A DNA stretch of 64,000 nucleotides from Antricoccus suffuscus (GCF_003003235.1 NZ_PVUE01000011.1:87894-151893); one strand, 5' to 3'; shown: positions 8,819 to 18,239, counted from the first letter of the stretch. The notes: generated by a model from the sequence alone, not told the origin. A program made the numbers and translations.

Positions 8819-10108
8819 TCAGCTTGACGACGGCGCGTCCGGCGACAACGTGTCATCGAGCCAATCGAGCACTCGCTGGTTGAGCAGGGAGCGGTTGCCC
8901 ATCTCGCAGTGCTCACCGGCACCCTCGGCGGCAGTGAACCGCAGCAGCGTCTTCTCGCTCGTCAGCGCGTCGTAGAAATCGGAGGTCGCCACTGCCAGCG
9001 GATCGTGCTCCGCTGCGGTCAATAACATCGGGCAGCGGATCCTCCCGACACGGTCCTTCAGTGTGTAGCGCGCGGATTTACTGATGAACTCGCGCAGGTT
9101 TTTCGCGCCGTTGGCCCACAACCCGCGCTGCACGATGGCCCAGCGAAGTTGCCTGTCGGCCTGAATTGCGCTCCACATGCCTTCGATCGTCGCGTCGGGC
9201 AGGTTGTCGAGGTCGGCCACATCCTCGGCGCTGGCGCCGAACCTCATCGCAAAGCCTCGAATCGATTCGGCGATATCCCACTGGCCCGGATCTGCGATGC
9301 ACGCGGCAAGACGCGGTTCGGCTGAGGCTGCGCGAGGAGCGAGGTAGCCACCAAGACTCCAGCCGCTGAGCGCGATTTTCGCGCGATCGACGATCTTGAC
9401 CGTCTCGGCGTAGTCGACAACGGCGGCGATCACGACCTCCCAGTCCGGCCGAAGTGATACGCCTCGCTCATACAACATCGCCCCTTGACCGGGCCCGTCG
9501 AACATCAGGACGTGATATCCGCGCCGCAACGCGGCGATCCCTGAGGCGAAGTAGAGATCGGTGATCGTGGCGTCGTATCCGTTGTTGAGGATCAGCAGTG
9601 GGCGTACCTCGGTCTCGCGACCGAAGGCGGGCACGAGGTACGCCGGGAGTTCGGTGTTCTCGTATGGGATGGCGACCGGATGCACGGGTACCGTCGACAA
9701 CTCCATGCCGCGCCGAAAGGCGTTCATCTGCTTATTGAAGGCACTCAACAGCCTCGGGTCGACCGGTGTGCCGTACAGCGGGTGGTACGCCGCCGCGTAC
9801 AGGCAACTCGATCGCAGGAACAGATCGCGCGCGCTCTGCGGATGTCCCGCCGCGAGCACTGCCTCGGCTTCGGAGTACTTCGTCGCCGCCGCATCCACCC
9901 AGGCGTCGTAGAACGCCGAGTCGTCACCGTCAGCGACAACGTTTGCAACTGCCACGATGTCGCCCATATCGGCGCCGCCCACAGGGATGTAGCCGACCGG
10001 CCATTGCCCGAACCCATCATGGAACGCACTATCGAAGAGGGCACCGCGGCGCTTGACAGCAGTGGGCTTCGTCGTCGACCGGGCGGCCCGCGTACTCGTG
10101 CTACTCAT
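8819..10108 (-). CDS. Alpha/beta hydrolase (2,6-dihydropseudooxynicotine hydrolase-like)
   Basis: The 429-residue protein has a helical N-terminal extension of about 180 residues, then an alpha/beta hydrolase core with the oxyanion region NNGYDATI, MFDGPGQG, the nucleophile elbow GWSLGG, and an acid/histidine end (AEHDPLA, GAGEHCEMGN). The extension plus DGPGQG pattern resembles C-C bond and ester hydrolases such as 2,6-dihydropseudooxynicotine hydrolase and FrsA-like enzymes. The ATG at 10108 follows GGAG by eight bases. The substrate is unknown. It diverges from the sensor kinase gene. Confidence 0.8.
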   Translation of the reverse strand: MSSTSTRAARSTTKPTAVKRRGALFDSAFHDGFGQWPVGYIPVGGADMGDIVAVANVVADGDDSAFYDAWVDAAATKYSEAEAVLAAGHPQSARDLFLRSSCLYAAAYHPLYGTPVDPRLLSAFNKQMNAFRRGMELSTVPVHPVAIPYENTELPAYLVPAFGRETEVRPLLILNNGYDATITDLYFASGIAALRRGYHVLMFDGPGQGAMLYERGVSLRPDWEVVIAAVVDYAETVKIVDRAKIALSGWSLGGYLAPRAASAEPRLAACIADPGQWDIAESIRGFAMRFGASAEDVADLDNLPDATIEGMWSAIQADRQLRWAIVQRGLWANGAKNLREFISKSARYTLKDRVGRIRCPMLLTAAEHDPLAVATSDFYDALTSEKTLLRFTAAEGAGEHCEMGNRSLLNQRVLDWLDDTLSPDAPSSS

Positions 10109-10390
10109 GATTTGGACTCCATGACGCGTGCCTCCCGTTTTTACGCTGCTGACTGATCCGCGCTGTTCACTAATTTGCGCTGACGACTCACTCAGCGTGC
10201 GCGGCTGAGCGACCCGCACCGCCGCGCACGCTTCCCCCGGTCAAGGATGCCGCGATCGGCATCCAGGGCGCCATAGACCTAGGTCGGTGTTCGGACGTCG
10301 TCAGGCACGCGGCGCGCCACTGGCCACCCTGGCCTATCGTGGGCCACCGACTGTCGATGCCGCTCGTCGATCGCGCGACGATGCAAGTCA

Positions 10391-10396
10391 TACGAT
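10391..10396 (+). promoter_or_regulatory. Candidate -10 element of a leaderless promoter
   Basis: TACGAT ends six bases before the ATG at 10403, which would place the transcript start on or next to the start codon. No Shine-Dalgarno is present before this ATG. The inference rests on spacing alone; the same arrangement occurs at 29261 and 31311. Confidence 0.35.
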
Positions 10397-10402
10397 CAGT
10401 GG

Positions 10403-12160
10403 ATGGTTGCCTTGGGCACAGCGCGCCTACCGCGTTCACGATCCCTTGGCCGCGCATCTTCAATGCTCGCCGCGGCAGCCCTCGGCCTGGGCTGTATTCA
10501 ACTCGGTGTTGTGCTGCCGGGTTCGGGTGACGTGTGGTGGGCCCATGTGCTGTTTGCCGCGGTTTTCTGGGTTTACGTCGCCGCCGGCATCTTGGCGTGG
10601 CTCAGACGACCGAGCAACCGGATCGGTGCGCTTCTCGTGTTCGGCGGATTCATGGTGTTTGCCGCAAGTCTGGCCAATACGGATATTCCTGGGATCGCCG
10701 CGTTCGGCACGGTATGCGCCACTGCCGTATTCGCCGTGACTATTCATCTGCTGCTGGCGTTTCCGGCTGGCCGGCTGCGCACACGCGCTTCGAGGGCAAC
10801 GGTAGTTGCCGCGTACGTCGTCTCTTTCGTCCTGCAGGCGCCGCTATATCTGTTTGATAAGTCGGCGCCATCGCCGTTGAGTGTCGCCGATCGTGCAGAT
10901 CTGCTGCTGGTCGGAGAGTGGGTTCAGCGCGCAGCCGGGGCGCTCGTTGTCGTGGCGACCGCGGTGATCCTTGCGCAGAGACTGAAGCGTGCCGACGCCG
11001 CACACTTCCGCGTGCTCGGGCCGCTTTTCGCCTACGGCATGCTCGCGGTGCTCACGATTTCGCTTCGGTCGTTCTTGCTTGAGAATATTTTCGGCCTGTC
11101 CCCGCTAGCCGGCGCCACGGTGCAGCTGGTCGTGTTCGGAGGGATCCCGATCGCATTCACCCTTGGTGTTCTGCGCGGCGGGTTCGCGCGCACTGGAGCG
11201 CTCGACGAGTTGGGGACTTGGCTCGGTGCTACCGGTGCCGCTCGCCTGAGCCTGGTCGACGCGCTCGCTCAGGCTCTTGGAGACAACTCTGTTCAAATCG
11301 TGTTTTGGGTGCCCGAGCAGAAGGCTTGGGTCGATTCGTCCGGCACGCAAATTGAACTGCCCGGACCACAGGCCGAGCGAGCGAGTGTCGAGCTGGAACT
11401 GGCAGGGGCGCGTATTGGCGCAATTGTTTACGACGCTGCGCTGAACGACGATCCGGACGTTGTCCGCGCCGCGGGTCGGGTGATAGCGATTGCGGCCGAA
11501 CACGAACGGCTACTCGCCGAACTGCGCGCGAGCCAGGACGCGCTGTGGCGCTCTCGTGCGCGTCTGGTCGCCGCGGCCGATCGCGAGAGACGGCGAATAG
11601 CTCGCGATCTCCACGATGGAATCCAGGTGCGGCTTGTGTTGCTTGCGCTGGAAGCTCAGCAGATCGCGAATGCGCCCGAGTCGGCGCTCGCGACGGCCCG
11701 ACAGGCGACGGCCCTCCGCGTCGGCATCGATGCGGCCGCTGCCGAACTGCGCCGACTCGTGCACGATGTCATGCCATCGACACTCATCGAGCGCGGCTTG
11801 GCCGCTGCAACGGAAGACCTTGTCGACCGGATGCCCGTGCCGACCAGCCTGTACCTGAATATCACCGACGGCCGGTTATCCGAGCGTGTCGAAAGCACGG
11901 CGTACTTCGTGATCGCCGAGGGACTGGCGAACGCGCTGAAGCATGCGAAGGCGCAGAAGCTGGATGTGCGCGTCGAACGCGCCGGTGACCGTCTGTTCGT
12001 GGAGGTCGCCGACGACGGCACCGGCGGGGCGGCGCTGAGTGTGGGCAACGGCCTGCGTGGGCTGGCGGACCGGGTTGATGTTCTCGGCGGCCGTTTCCAC
12101 CTCGATAGCGAACTCGGGGTCGGGACTCGGCTGGCCGCGGACTTGCCATGCGCATCCTGA
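10403..12160 (+). CDS. Sensor histidine kinase, NarL/LuxR-partner type (HisKA_3)
   Basis: The 585-residue protein has about seven to eight membrane segments in its first 250 residues, a short GAF-like or linker region, then a dimerisation/phospho-acceptor helix RERRRIARDLHDGIQ with His404, and a HATPase domain (N box EGLANALKHA, VADDGTGG, GNGLRGLADRV). This is the HisKA_3 class that normally pairs with a LuxR/NarL response regulator encoded immediately downstream. Here only a scar of that partner remains (12148-12195), so the kinase is effectively orphaned. The ligand is unknown. The gene is probably translated from a leaderless transcript. Confidence 0.88.
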   Translation: MVALGTARLPRSRSLGRASSMLAAAALGLGCIQLGVVLPGSGDVWWAHVLFAAVFWVYVAAGILAWLRRPSNRIGALLVFGGFMVFAASLANTDIPGIAAFGTVCATAVFAVTIHLLLAFPAGRLRTRASRATVVAAYVVSFVLQAPLYLFDKSAPSPLSVADRADLLLVGEWVQRAAGALVVVATAVILAQRLKRADAAHFRVLGPLFAYGMLAVLTISLRSFLLENIFGLSPLAGATVQLVVFGGIPIAFTLGVLRGGFARTGALDELGTWLGATGAARLSLVDALAQALGDNSVQIVFWVPEQKAWVDSSGTQIELPGPQAERASVELELAGARIGAIVYDAALNDDPDVVRAAGRVIAIAAEHERLLAELRASQDALWRSRARLVAAADRERRRIARDLHDGIQVRLVLLALEAQQIANAPESALATARQATALRVGIDAAAAELRRLVHDVMPSTLIERGLAAATEDLVDRMPVPTSLYLNITDGRLSERVESTAYFVIAEGLANALKHAKAQKLDVRVERAGDRLFVEVADDGTGGAALSVGNGLRGLADRVDVLGGRFHLDSELGVGTRLAADLPCAS

Positions 12161-12195
12161 TTGGCGACGGCCAGATGCCGGGGTCCGCGTATTAA
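12148..12195 (+). pseudogene. Truncated response-regulator remnant
   Basis: An ATG inside the kinase 3' end, in the +1 frame, opens the peptide MRILIGDGQMPGSAY before a TAA. MRILIADDQ is the standard N-terminus of NarL/LuxR receiver domains, and the overlap with the kinase stop is the normal arrangement for this pair. The fragment ends where the convergent SDR gene begins its 3' end, so the rest of the regulator was deleted. Asp in GDG corresponds to the first acidic-pocket residue. Confidence 0.6.
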
Positions 12196-13025
12196 GGCTG
12201 AAGCAGGGCGCCGGTACCGGCCAGGATGCTCCGCCCGGTGGTGTCGACGAGCTTCTGGGCGGCGATGGCCTGTGCGTCGGTCGACGGTTGGTAACGCAGC
12301 GCCGGAGACGGATCCGCGGCGATCTCGCGGATCACGTCGGCGACCGATTCCGCCGACTGGCCACTCGAACCCATCGCCGTTATCCGTTCGTTGAATCGAT
12401 TGATGAGCTCGCGGTAGGGGTCCTCGGCATCGATGTTGCTCGCATGCCCACCTACGTTGGCGAAAAACGCCGTACGCACGGGCCCGGGTTCCAGCAAGGA
12501 AAGGTGTACGCCGAACTCCCGCATGACTGTCGCCAGGCTTTCCATGAGACCCTCGACGGCGAATTTGGCCGCGTTGTATGCGTCGCTGAACGGCAACGCA
12601 ACGAGACCGTTGAGACTCGTCACGGTGATGACTCGTCCCGAGCGCGCCGCCCGCATCGCGGGTAGGACGGCCTTGGTCACGCGAGCCACGCCAAAGAAGT
12701 TGAGCTCCATCGACTGGGATATTTCCTGCAGTGAGAGTTGCTCCAGTGTGCCGCGGTGTCCGGCGCCAGCGTTGTTGACGAGCAGCTCGATGCTGCCCCG
12801 ATCGGCATAGACCGAGCCGATGCACGAGTCGACGGACTGGTCGTCTGTGACATCGAGCGTTCGCAGCTCCACGTTGGGTAGCTCGTCAGCAATGTCCCGT
12901 AGCGACTGCGCTGATTCTGGGTGGCGTGCCGTTGCTACGACGTGCCACCCGGCGCCCGCCAACGCCCGTGTCGTTGCCAGCCCAATGCCGCTGCTGGCCC
13001 CGGTGATTACTGCTGTTGACCCCAT
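12192..13025 (-). CDS. Short-chain dehydrogenase/reductase
   Basis: This 277-residue classical SDR has the cofactor motif TGASSGIG at residues about 8-15, NNAG, and the catalytic Ser plus YNAAK (Tyr-x3-Lys) after SLNGLVALPFSDA. Length and motifs suit an NAD(P)-dependent oxidoreductase of alcohols or ketones, cytoplasmic. The ATG at 13025 was chosen because the Rossmann strand STAVITGAS follows at once; the longer open frame reads back into the tRNA gene. Its 3' end overlaps the response-regulator scar by three bases. Confidence 0.88.
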   Translation of the reverse strand: MGSTAVITGASSGIGLATTRALAGAGWHVVATARHPESAQSLRDIADELPNVELRTLDVTDDQSVDSCIGSVYADRGSIELLVNNAGAGHRGTLEQLSLQEISQSMELNFFGVARVTKAVLPAMRAARSGRVITVTSLNGLVALPFSDAYNAAKFAVEGLMESLATVMREFGVHLSLLEPGPVRTAFFANVGGHASNIDAEDPYRELINRFNERITAMGSSGQSAESVADVIREIAADPSPALRYQPSTDAQAIAAQKLVDTTGRSILAGTGALLQP

Positions 13026-13220
13026 GATTTGCCCGCTCCCCGTTGCGCTTACGCGTCGGCCTAGTGACGAATCCACAAATGCGGTCCGGCGTAAAGCGAC
13101 TTCAGCGTAACCCTCGATATTGCGCCAGATAGCCGATGACGGCGATGATCTTCGGACAACCGGTATGCCTTGGGCATCGCAGATGCGCGAACTGCGGCCT
13201 TCTCGGTTACCAGCAGTTTG

Positions 13221-13293
13221 TGCCCCCAGCAGGATTCGAACCTGCGACACACGGTTTAGGAAACCGATGCTCTATCCCCTGAGCTATGGAGGC
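13221..13293 (-). tRNA. tRNA-Arg (anticodon CCU)
   Basis: Read on the reverse strand the 73-nt sequence folds as a cloverleaf: acceptor GCCTCCA/TGGGGGC (one G-U pair), D arm GCTC/GAGC, anticodon loop TTCCTAA, T arm GCAGG-TTCGAAT-CCTGC, discriminator A. The anticodon CCU reads AGG, a rare Arg codon. The 3' CCA is not encoded. The outermost anticodon-stem pair is a T-T mismatch. Confidence 0.93.
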
Positions 13294-13352
13294 CACGCGC
13301 CGCTTACGCAACTTGGTCATGCTACCGGCTGTCCCGAACTGGCCATCGGGTG

Positions 13353-14375
13353 CTAGGTCAGAACGACACCGATCCGGTGGGCCGTGTTACGGGCGTCTTC
13401 CAGTGGCTGGCGCGTGCCGTGTATGTCCGTTGCGCGGACGATGACTACGGTCTTGCCGACCAACTCGCTCGATCCTAAGAACTCGAACCGCTGCCACGAG
13501 TGCTGGACCCGGCCCGCGACGTCAGCCCGCTGCCAACTGCGGCCGTCGTCGAGGCTGACCTCGACTGTCGCGATCTCGTCCGCGGCCCACGTCCAGCCCC
13601 AGACGGATACGGAGGTGTGGGTGATCCGTTCGTGCTGTCGCGGCGAGACAATGATCGAGTCCGGCGCGACCGCCCAGACCGGCTTCCGCTGCGGCATGCC
13701 GCCGCTAGGGGAGGGAATCGGGTCGTTGTAGAGCTCGGTCGAGAACAATCCGGGTGCGCGATGGTCGGCCGCCGCGATGCGGCACAGCCATTTCACCGAG
13801 TTCGTGCCATAAAAACCGGGCACTAACAGCCGCAGCGGAAATCCATGTTCCGGCGTTAGCGGTTCGCCGTTGACCTCGTAGGCAAGCAGTACGCCGCCCT
13901 CGCGAACTCGTTCGATCGGCAGGTCCTTCACGTAGTAGTCCGCCGACCAGCTCGCGTAGGTGCCGTGGTCCGGCGCGAAAGACCAGATAAACGACGTACG
14001 CCGGTCCAAGCCAACGCTATCGAGTACTTCGGCGAGGTCGGCGCCGGCCCAGATCGCGTTCGAGGCGTTGTGCGTATTTATCCGCGGGTCGTCCGGAAAA
14101 CCGCCGCATTGCAGGACTGACTGCACCTCGTGTCGGGGGAAGCTGCGTACGTCCTCGAGTGTCAATCTCGCGTCTCGATCGACGAGGCCATCGACTTCCA
14201 GCCGCCAGTCGGCGAGATTGATACGCGCGTTGCCGAAGTGCGACAGGACGAAGTGATCGTCGGTGGGGGTGATCGTTGTGATCAGGTCGTGCACCGGCCG
14301 TCGATGCCGAAACGTCGTGTCCGGGTCCATGTAGCTGGTCGGTTGCCACGGTTCGGCGAGGTGATCGCTGCTCAC
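13353..14375 (-). CDS. Sulfite oxidase-like molybdopterin-dependent oxidoreductase
   Basis: The 340-residue protein begins at GTG (14375). The first 220 residues form the oxidoreductase molybdopterin-binding domain: Cys90 in SVLQCGGF is the expected Mo ligand, and GVLLAYEVNGEPLTPEHGFPLRL plus VPGFYGTNSVKWL are family hallmarks. The remaining part is the Mo-co dimerisation beta-sandwich (VWGWTWAADEIATVEVSLDDG). No signal peptide or haem domain is visible, so a cytoplasmic sulfite or related oxidase is likely. The usual CAGN after the Mo cysteine is CGGF here. Diverges from tesB. Confidence 0.88.
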   Translation of the reverse strand: MSSDHLAEPWQPTSYMDPDTTFRHRRPVHDLITTITPTDDHFVLSHFGNARINLADWRLEVDGLVDRDARLTLEDVRSFPRHEVQSVLQCGGFPDDPRINTHNASNAIWAGADLAEVLDSVGLDRRTSFIWSFAPDHGTYASWSADYYVKDLPIERVREGGVLLAYEVNGEPLTPEHGFPLRLLVPGFYGTNSVKWLCRIAAADHRAPGLFSTELYNDPIPSPSGGMPQRKPVWAVAPDSIIVSPRQHERITHTSVSVWGWTWAADEIATVEVSLDDGRSWQRADVAGRVQHSWQRFEFLGSSELVGKTVVIVRATDIHGTRQPLEDARNTAHRIGVVLT

Positions 14376-14638
14376 GGCCTACGCCCAATCGTCGTCGGAT
14401 CTTCACCTATCTGCATCGTCAACCCAATCGGGGTGCGGGTCAATACAGCCGGACCGCCAAGTGTCCGCGGCGCAGCTTTCTCGCGGATCGAGCCGCGACT
14501 TGCCGCAGATGGCGAGACATTCGTGACGGATCGGCCAACGGGTGTCGCGCTGAGCGGCGTAACGGGGCGCACGCGGATGCAGCCCCGGGCGTTGGCTAAG
14601 TTAGTCGGCAATGATCAACGCGTCGATAAGGGGTGTCA

Positions 14639-15427
14639 ATGAGCGAGAATGACAAGTTGCTGGAGATTCTCACTCTGGAGACACTTGAGGAGCGACTATT
14701 TCGCTCGACCTACCTGTTTCCGGAGCGCTGGCCGTTGTATGGCGGTCAGGTCGCGGCCCAGGCCTTGTACGCCGCGGGTAACACGGTGCCGGCAGGACGC
14801 GATCCGCACTCGATCCACTGCTATTTCCTGCGTGGCGGCGACCCGTCCATCCCCGTGGTGTTCAAGGTCGAGGTCGACTTTGACGGTGGCTCGTTCTCCT
14901 CGCGGCGGGTGGTCGCGGTACAAAAGGGTGAGGTCATCTTCAACGCATCCGTGTCGTTTCACTCGAAACACGACGGGCCGGACGCGCAGATGGTCGACGC
15001 GAAGGAGATCGGCGACCCAGACGCCTTGTATGCATGGCCCTCTGGCCGCCTGCATTCGGTTGAAATGCGTGCTGACCGCGAGCCCAAGGGCCGAGAACAC
15101 ATGCCAATGAACTTCCTCGCCCGCGTCTCCACGAAGCTTCCAGACGACCGGATCGTGCACGCCGCCGCGCTGACGTACCTGACTGATGCAGGCACCGGGC
15201 TGCGCGATGCAATGACGCCCGAGATCGGGTTCCTGGCGAGCATCGACCACGTGATTTGGCTGCACCAGCTTCCGGACATGAACGAGTGGCACTTGTTCAA
15301 CTTGCTGCCGCGGCGTACCGGCGGTGGGCGAGGGCTATTCAACGGCGCGGTATTCGACCGGGCGGGTGAACTGATCGCGTCGTTCGCGCAAGAGTCACTC
15401 TTTCGCTATAAGAAACCGGCTCCCTAG
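14639..15427 (+). CDS. tesB: Acyl-CoA thioesterase II
   Basis: The 262-residue protein is a double-hotdog TesB: the first hotdog has YGGQVAAQALYAA and HSIHCYFLRGGDPSIPV, the second contains DHVIWLH and the GRGLFNGAVFDRAGELIASFAQESLFR end typical of the family. It hydrolyses medium- and long-chain acyl-CoAs to free acid and CoA in the cytoplasm, consistent with the many acyl-CoA enzymes in the window. The ATG at 14639 is preceded by AAGGGG; a GTG six bases upstream is in frame. Confidence 0.92.
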   Translation: MSENDKLLEILTLETLEERLFRSTYLFPERWPLYGGQVAAQALYAAGNTVPAGRDPHSIHCYFLRGGDPSIPVVFKVEVDFDGGSFSSRRVVAVQKGEVIFNASVSFHSKHDGPDAQMVDAKEIGDPDALYAWPSGRLHSVEMRADREPKGREHMPMNFLARVSTKLPDDRIVHAAALTYLTDAGTGLRDAMTPEIGFLASIDHVIWLHQLPDMNEWHLFNLLPRRTGGGRGLFNGAVFDRAGELIASFAQESLFRYKKPAP

Positions 15428-15460
15428 CCCGAGCCCGCCGGTCGTGGGAGACTCGGTCGC

Positions 15461-15835
15461 ATGAGCGTCAAGGTGCAACTTGAGGGTCTGGCGTCCGCCC
15501 TCGTCGACTACACGTACGCCTACCTGCTGACCACCGGCAATGATCAGCGGCCGCACGCCGTCGCCGTCACACCGCGGCTCACCGACACCGATTTTCGGGT
15601 AGACGAGCCGGGACGGCGTACGCAAACCAACATCGAAGACCGGCCGGACGTATCGCTGGTCTTCCCGCCGGCCCAACAAGGCGGCTACTCGCTCATCGTC
15701 GACGGGCGAGCCTCCGCAGCCGACGGCCAGCTCGTCGTCGTACCGGCCTCGGCCGTTCTCCATCGGGCCGCCACACCGGATACGACGCCTGCCGAGCCGG
15801 GGTGTACGGCGGACTGCCAGCGCATTCCCGTCTAA
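15461..15835 (+). CDS. Pyridoxamine 5'-phosphate oxidase-like (split-barrel flavin fold) protein
   Basis: A 124-residue protein whose pattern (YAYLLTTGNDQRPHAVAVTPRLTD, ...ALVFPP-like VSLVFPP, YSLIVDGRAS) matches small PPOX/flavin-binding split-barrel proteins. Members bind FMN, F420 or haem; the cofactor here is not decided. It starts 33 bases after tesB and may be in its transcript. Role unknown. Confidence 0.7.
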   Translation: MSVKVQLEGLASALVDYTYAYLLTTGNDQRPHAVAVTPRLTDTDFRVDEPGRRTQTNIEDRPDVSLVFPPAQQGGYSLIVDGRASAADGQLVVVPASAVLHRAATPDTTPAEPGCTADCQRIPV

Positions 15836-16074
15836 GTCGCAACCTCACGGTCCGCGTGACCGATACACCTCGACATGTGACCACGCGCGCGGCCGCCTCA
15901 CTAGTTACGCGAGACTCGTACTCGTCGCCCGGCGTTCGAAAAGAATTTACTCGCGAAGCTCCGTGGGCGGGTTTATCCTGTGTCTCAAGCCGCGACATCC
16001 TCGCGCGTGCGACAACGCATGCGCATTTCTACGATTACGGCGGCTACTCACCTCTGAGACGGGAGTGTCGAGGT

Positions 16075-16548
16075 ATGACTGCCGCCGTGGCGACGCACGA
16101 CCCCATCACCTTGCTCAACGCAAGCCACGAGCTGCTGTCCAACGACGTTACCCTCAAGCGCGCCGCGCGGCTGCTGGTGAAAGGCAAAGCCGTGGTTCAC
16201 GAAGGTCATGACGGTCGGTTTCTGCGGCACTGGCCCTGGCCTAAGGTCTTGATCCTCGTCAAGTACGTCAAAATCGCCGCCGACGTTCTCTATCGTCCAC
16301 CGACGGTCTCGCGCAAGGGAGTACTGCGCCGTGACGGTCACCGGTGTGCCTACTGCGGCAGACAGGCCAACACGATTGACCACGTCGTCCCCCGAAGCCG
16401 AGGCGGAGCCATGTCGTGGAAGAACCTCGTCGCGGCCTGTCGGACATGCAACGGCGCCAAGGGCAACCGGACCCCCGACGAGGCCCGGATGCCACTTCTG
16501 CGCCAGCCCTATACGCCGAAACGATTCCAGCTAAATTTCGCTGGCTAA
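16075..16548 (+). CDS. HNH endonuclease family protein
   Basis: The 157-residue protein carries a zinc-supported HNH nuclease module: Cys91-x2-Cys94, Asp102-His103 in IDHVVPRSRGG, Asn117 in SWKNLVAAC, and Cys122-x2-Cys125. This is the small stand-alone HNH protein common in actinobacteria; its role (DNA repair, restriction or other) is not established. The ATG at 16075 lies just after CGAGGT; a longer upstream frame has no ribosome site and no conservation pattern. The 239 bp upstream holds no gene I can support. Confidence 0.85.
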   Translation: MTAAVATHDPITLLNASHELLSNDVTLKRAARLLVKGKAVVHEGHDGRFLRHWPWPKVLILVKYVKIAADVLYRPPTVSRKGVLRRDGHRCAYCGRQANTIDHVVPRSRGGAMSWKNLVAACRTCNGAKGNRTPDEARMPLLRQPYTPKRFQLNFAG

Positions 16549-16551
16549 GGC

Positions 16552-17481
16552 CTAGTTGTCTTTGAGGTACTTCTTCGCGACCGTGTCGATGTCGGCCTTG
16601 TCGATCGAGATCTCCTTCATCATCGACTTGAGCTTGTCGGTCGTCAGAGACTTGGATACGGCGTTCAGCGCGTCGACAGCCTTGCCCTTCAGCTTGGCCT
16701 TCGTGCCGAGCGGTACGACGTTCTGAGGCGTGAATACGTTCTTCGGGTCGGTGAGCGTCACGAAGTGATTTTCCTCGATCGCCGGGTCGGTGGAGAAGAT
16801 GTCGCCAACATCGACCGAACCGTCCTTCACTGCATTGACAGTCAGGGGGCCGCCGGCATCAAGTGTGGTCATCGACTTGAACACGATGCCGTAGATGTCC
16901 TTCAGCCCAACCAGCCCAGCCTTACGCGTCTCGAACTCCGGTCCCGCGCCCATTATCAGGTCGCCCGCGACCGGTTTCAGGTCCTCGATCGACTTGAGTT
17001 TGTACTTGTCGGCGGTTTCCTTGGTGACGACCAGCGAATCCTTGTCCTCGGCGGCGGACTTATCGAGCACCGTGAGCTCTTTAGGCAGGTTCTTCTTGAG
17101 GTCCGCGTAGATCTGGTCAGGATCTGTGGCGTCGCTCGTCGTACCGTTTTGCGCGACGTAGTAGTTGAGCGTATTGCCGGTATATTCGGGAATCAGGTCG
17201 ATCGAGCCGTCCTTCAGCGCCTTGAGGTAGACCTCTCGTGAGCCGATATTGAAGTTACGGGTGACCTTGTAGCCCTTGCCTTCCAAGGCTTGGGCGTAGA
17301 TCTCCGCGAGCAACTGGCTCTCCGGGAAGTTCGCCGAGCCGATCGTGATCGACCCCGAGGAGCCGCTGGACTTATTGTTGCTTCCGGACACGTCACCGCT
17401 GCTTGCGCAGGCGGTGAGGCCCAGCGCGGTAACCGCGAGTAAGGCGACAGCGGTCAGGCTGCGGCGTAAGGACTTCTTCAT
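16552..17481 (-). CDS. Osmoprotectant (glycine betaine/choline) ABC transporter, substrate-binding lipoprotein
   Basis: The 309-residue protein is a lipoprotein (signal ending GLTAC, Cys25) of the OpuAC/ProX family: ITIGSANFPESQLLAEIYAQALEGKGY and GSREVYLKALKDGSIDLIPEYTGN are family blocks. It binds quaternary-ammonium osmolytes outside the membrane and hands them to the two permeases encoded just upstream. It is the last gene of the four-gene operon reading ATPase, permease, permease, binding protein. It converges with the HNH gene two to three bases away. Confidence 0.93.
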   Translation of the reverse strand: MKKSLRRSLTAVALLAVTALGLTACASSGDVSGSNNKSSGSSGSITIGSANFPESQLLAEIYAQALEGKGYKVTRNFNIGSREVYLKALKDGSIDLIPEYTGNTLNYYVAQNGTTSDATDPDQIYADLKKNLPKELTVLDKSAAEDKDSLVVTKETADKYKLKSIEDLKPVAGDLIMGAGPEFETRKAGLVGLKDIYGIVFKSMTTLDAGGPLTVNAVKDGSVDVGDIFSTDPAIEENHFVTLTDPKNVFTPQNVVPLGTKAKLKGKAVDALNAVSKSLTTDKLKSMMKEISIDKADIDTVAKKYLKDN

Positions 17482-17492
17482 CAGTTCCCCAT

Positions 17493-18239
17493 CTATCGTG
17501 CGGACGATCGGTCCACGTTGGTTACTTCGCTTGCGTCATCAGAGATCGCGTCGCCGGGCTTGCCCCGCACGGAGGCGGTACGGCGTAGCCCGCGCGAGAT
17601 CGTCAGCCGGGCGATCCCGGCGATCAATAGGTCGAGCACGATGGCCAGCAGCGCGACGAGTAGGGCGCCACCGGCCATTTTGCCGAAGTCCTGTTGCGGC
17701 GCGCCGTCAAGGATGTAGCGACCGAGACCGCCGAGGCCGACGTACGCCGCCACGGTGGCCGTCGAGACCAGCTGCAACACGCCGCTGCGTAGCCCGCCGA
17801 ACATGACCGGCAACGCCATCGGCAACTTCGTCTTGAACAGCGCCTCGCGCGGCGTCATGCCCACACCGATCGCCGCGTCGACGACGAGCTTGTCGACGTT
17901 TTGGATACCGGCGTACGTCGAGGTGAGGATGGGCGGAATCGCCAGCAGGGCCAGCACCAGCACCACTGGCCAGAGGCTACGCGAGATGAGTAGTACGACG
18001 AGCGTCAACAGACCGATCGTCGGCAGTGCGCGACTGGCGTTGCCGATGTTGATCGCGAGAAATGCGAATCTGCCGGTGTGCCCGATGTACATGCCAACCG
18101 GAACCGCGACGATCATCGCGACAAGCAGCGACAGGAAGGTGTAGCCCAGATGTTCCAGGATCCGGGTGGGGATGCCGCCGGCGCCCGTCCAGTTGCTCCC
18201 CGCGGACAAGAAGTTCCAGGTGAGCTGGAAGATGCTCAT
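17493..18239 (-). CDS. Osmoprotectant ABC transporter permease (OpuCB/OpuCD type)
   Basis: The 248-residue membrane protein has about six segments and the binding-protein-dependent permease loop VDAAIGVGMTPREALFKTKLPMALP (EAA-like, contacting the ATPase). Its start overlaps the stop of the preceding permease by four bases. Together the two permeases form the heterodimeric channel for glycine betaine, choline or related solutes. Confidence 0.92.
   Translation of the reverse strand: MSIFQLTWNFLSAGSNWTGAGGIPTRILEHLGYTFLSLLVAMIVAVPVGMYIGHTGRFAFLAINIGNASRALPTIGLLTLVVLLISRSLWPVVLVLALLAIPPILTSTYAGIQNVDKLVVDAAIGVGMTPREALFKTKLPMALPVMFGGLRSGVLQLVSTATVAAYVGLGGLGRYILDGAPQQDFGKMAGGALLVALLAIVLDLLIAGIARLTISRGLRRTASVRGKPGDAISDDASEVTNVDRSSAR

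Noticed and set aside
10109..10402. Palindromic words in the divergent gap before the kinase
   Set aside because: Short GC-rich dyads only; no paired or conserved operator pattern.
11656..12825. 389-codon reverse-strand frame across the kinase/SDR border
   Set aside because: It is antisense to the kinase C-terminus and shares the SDR region in another frame; no family motif.
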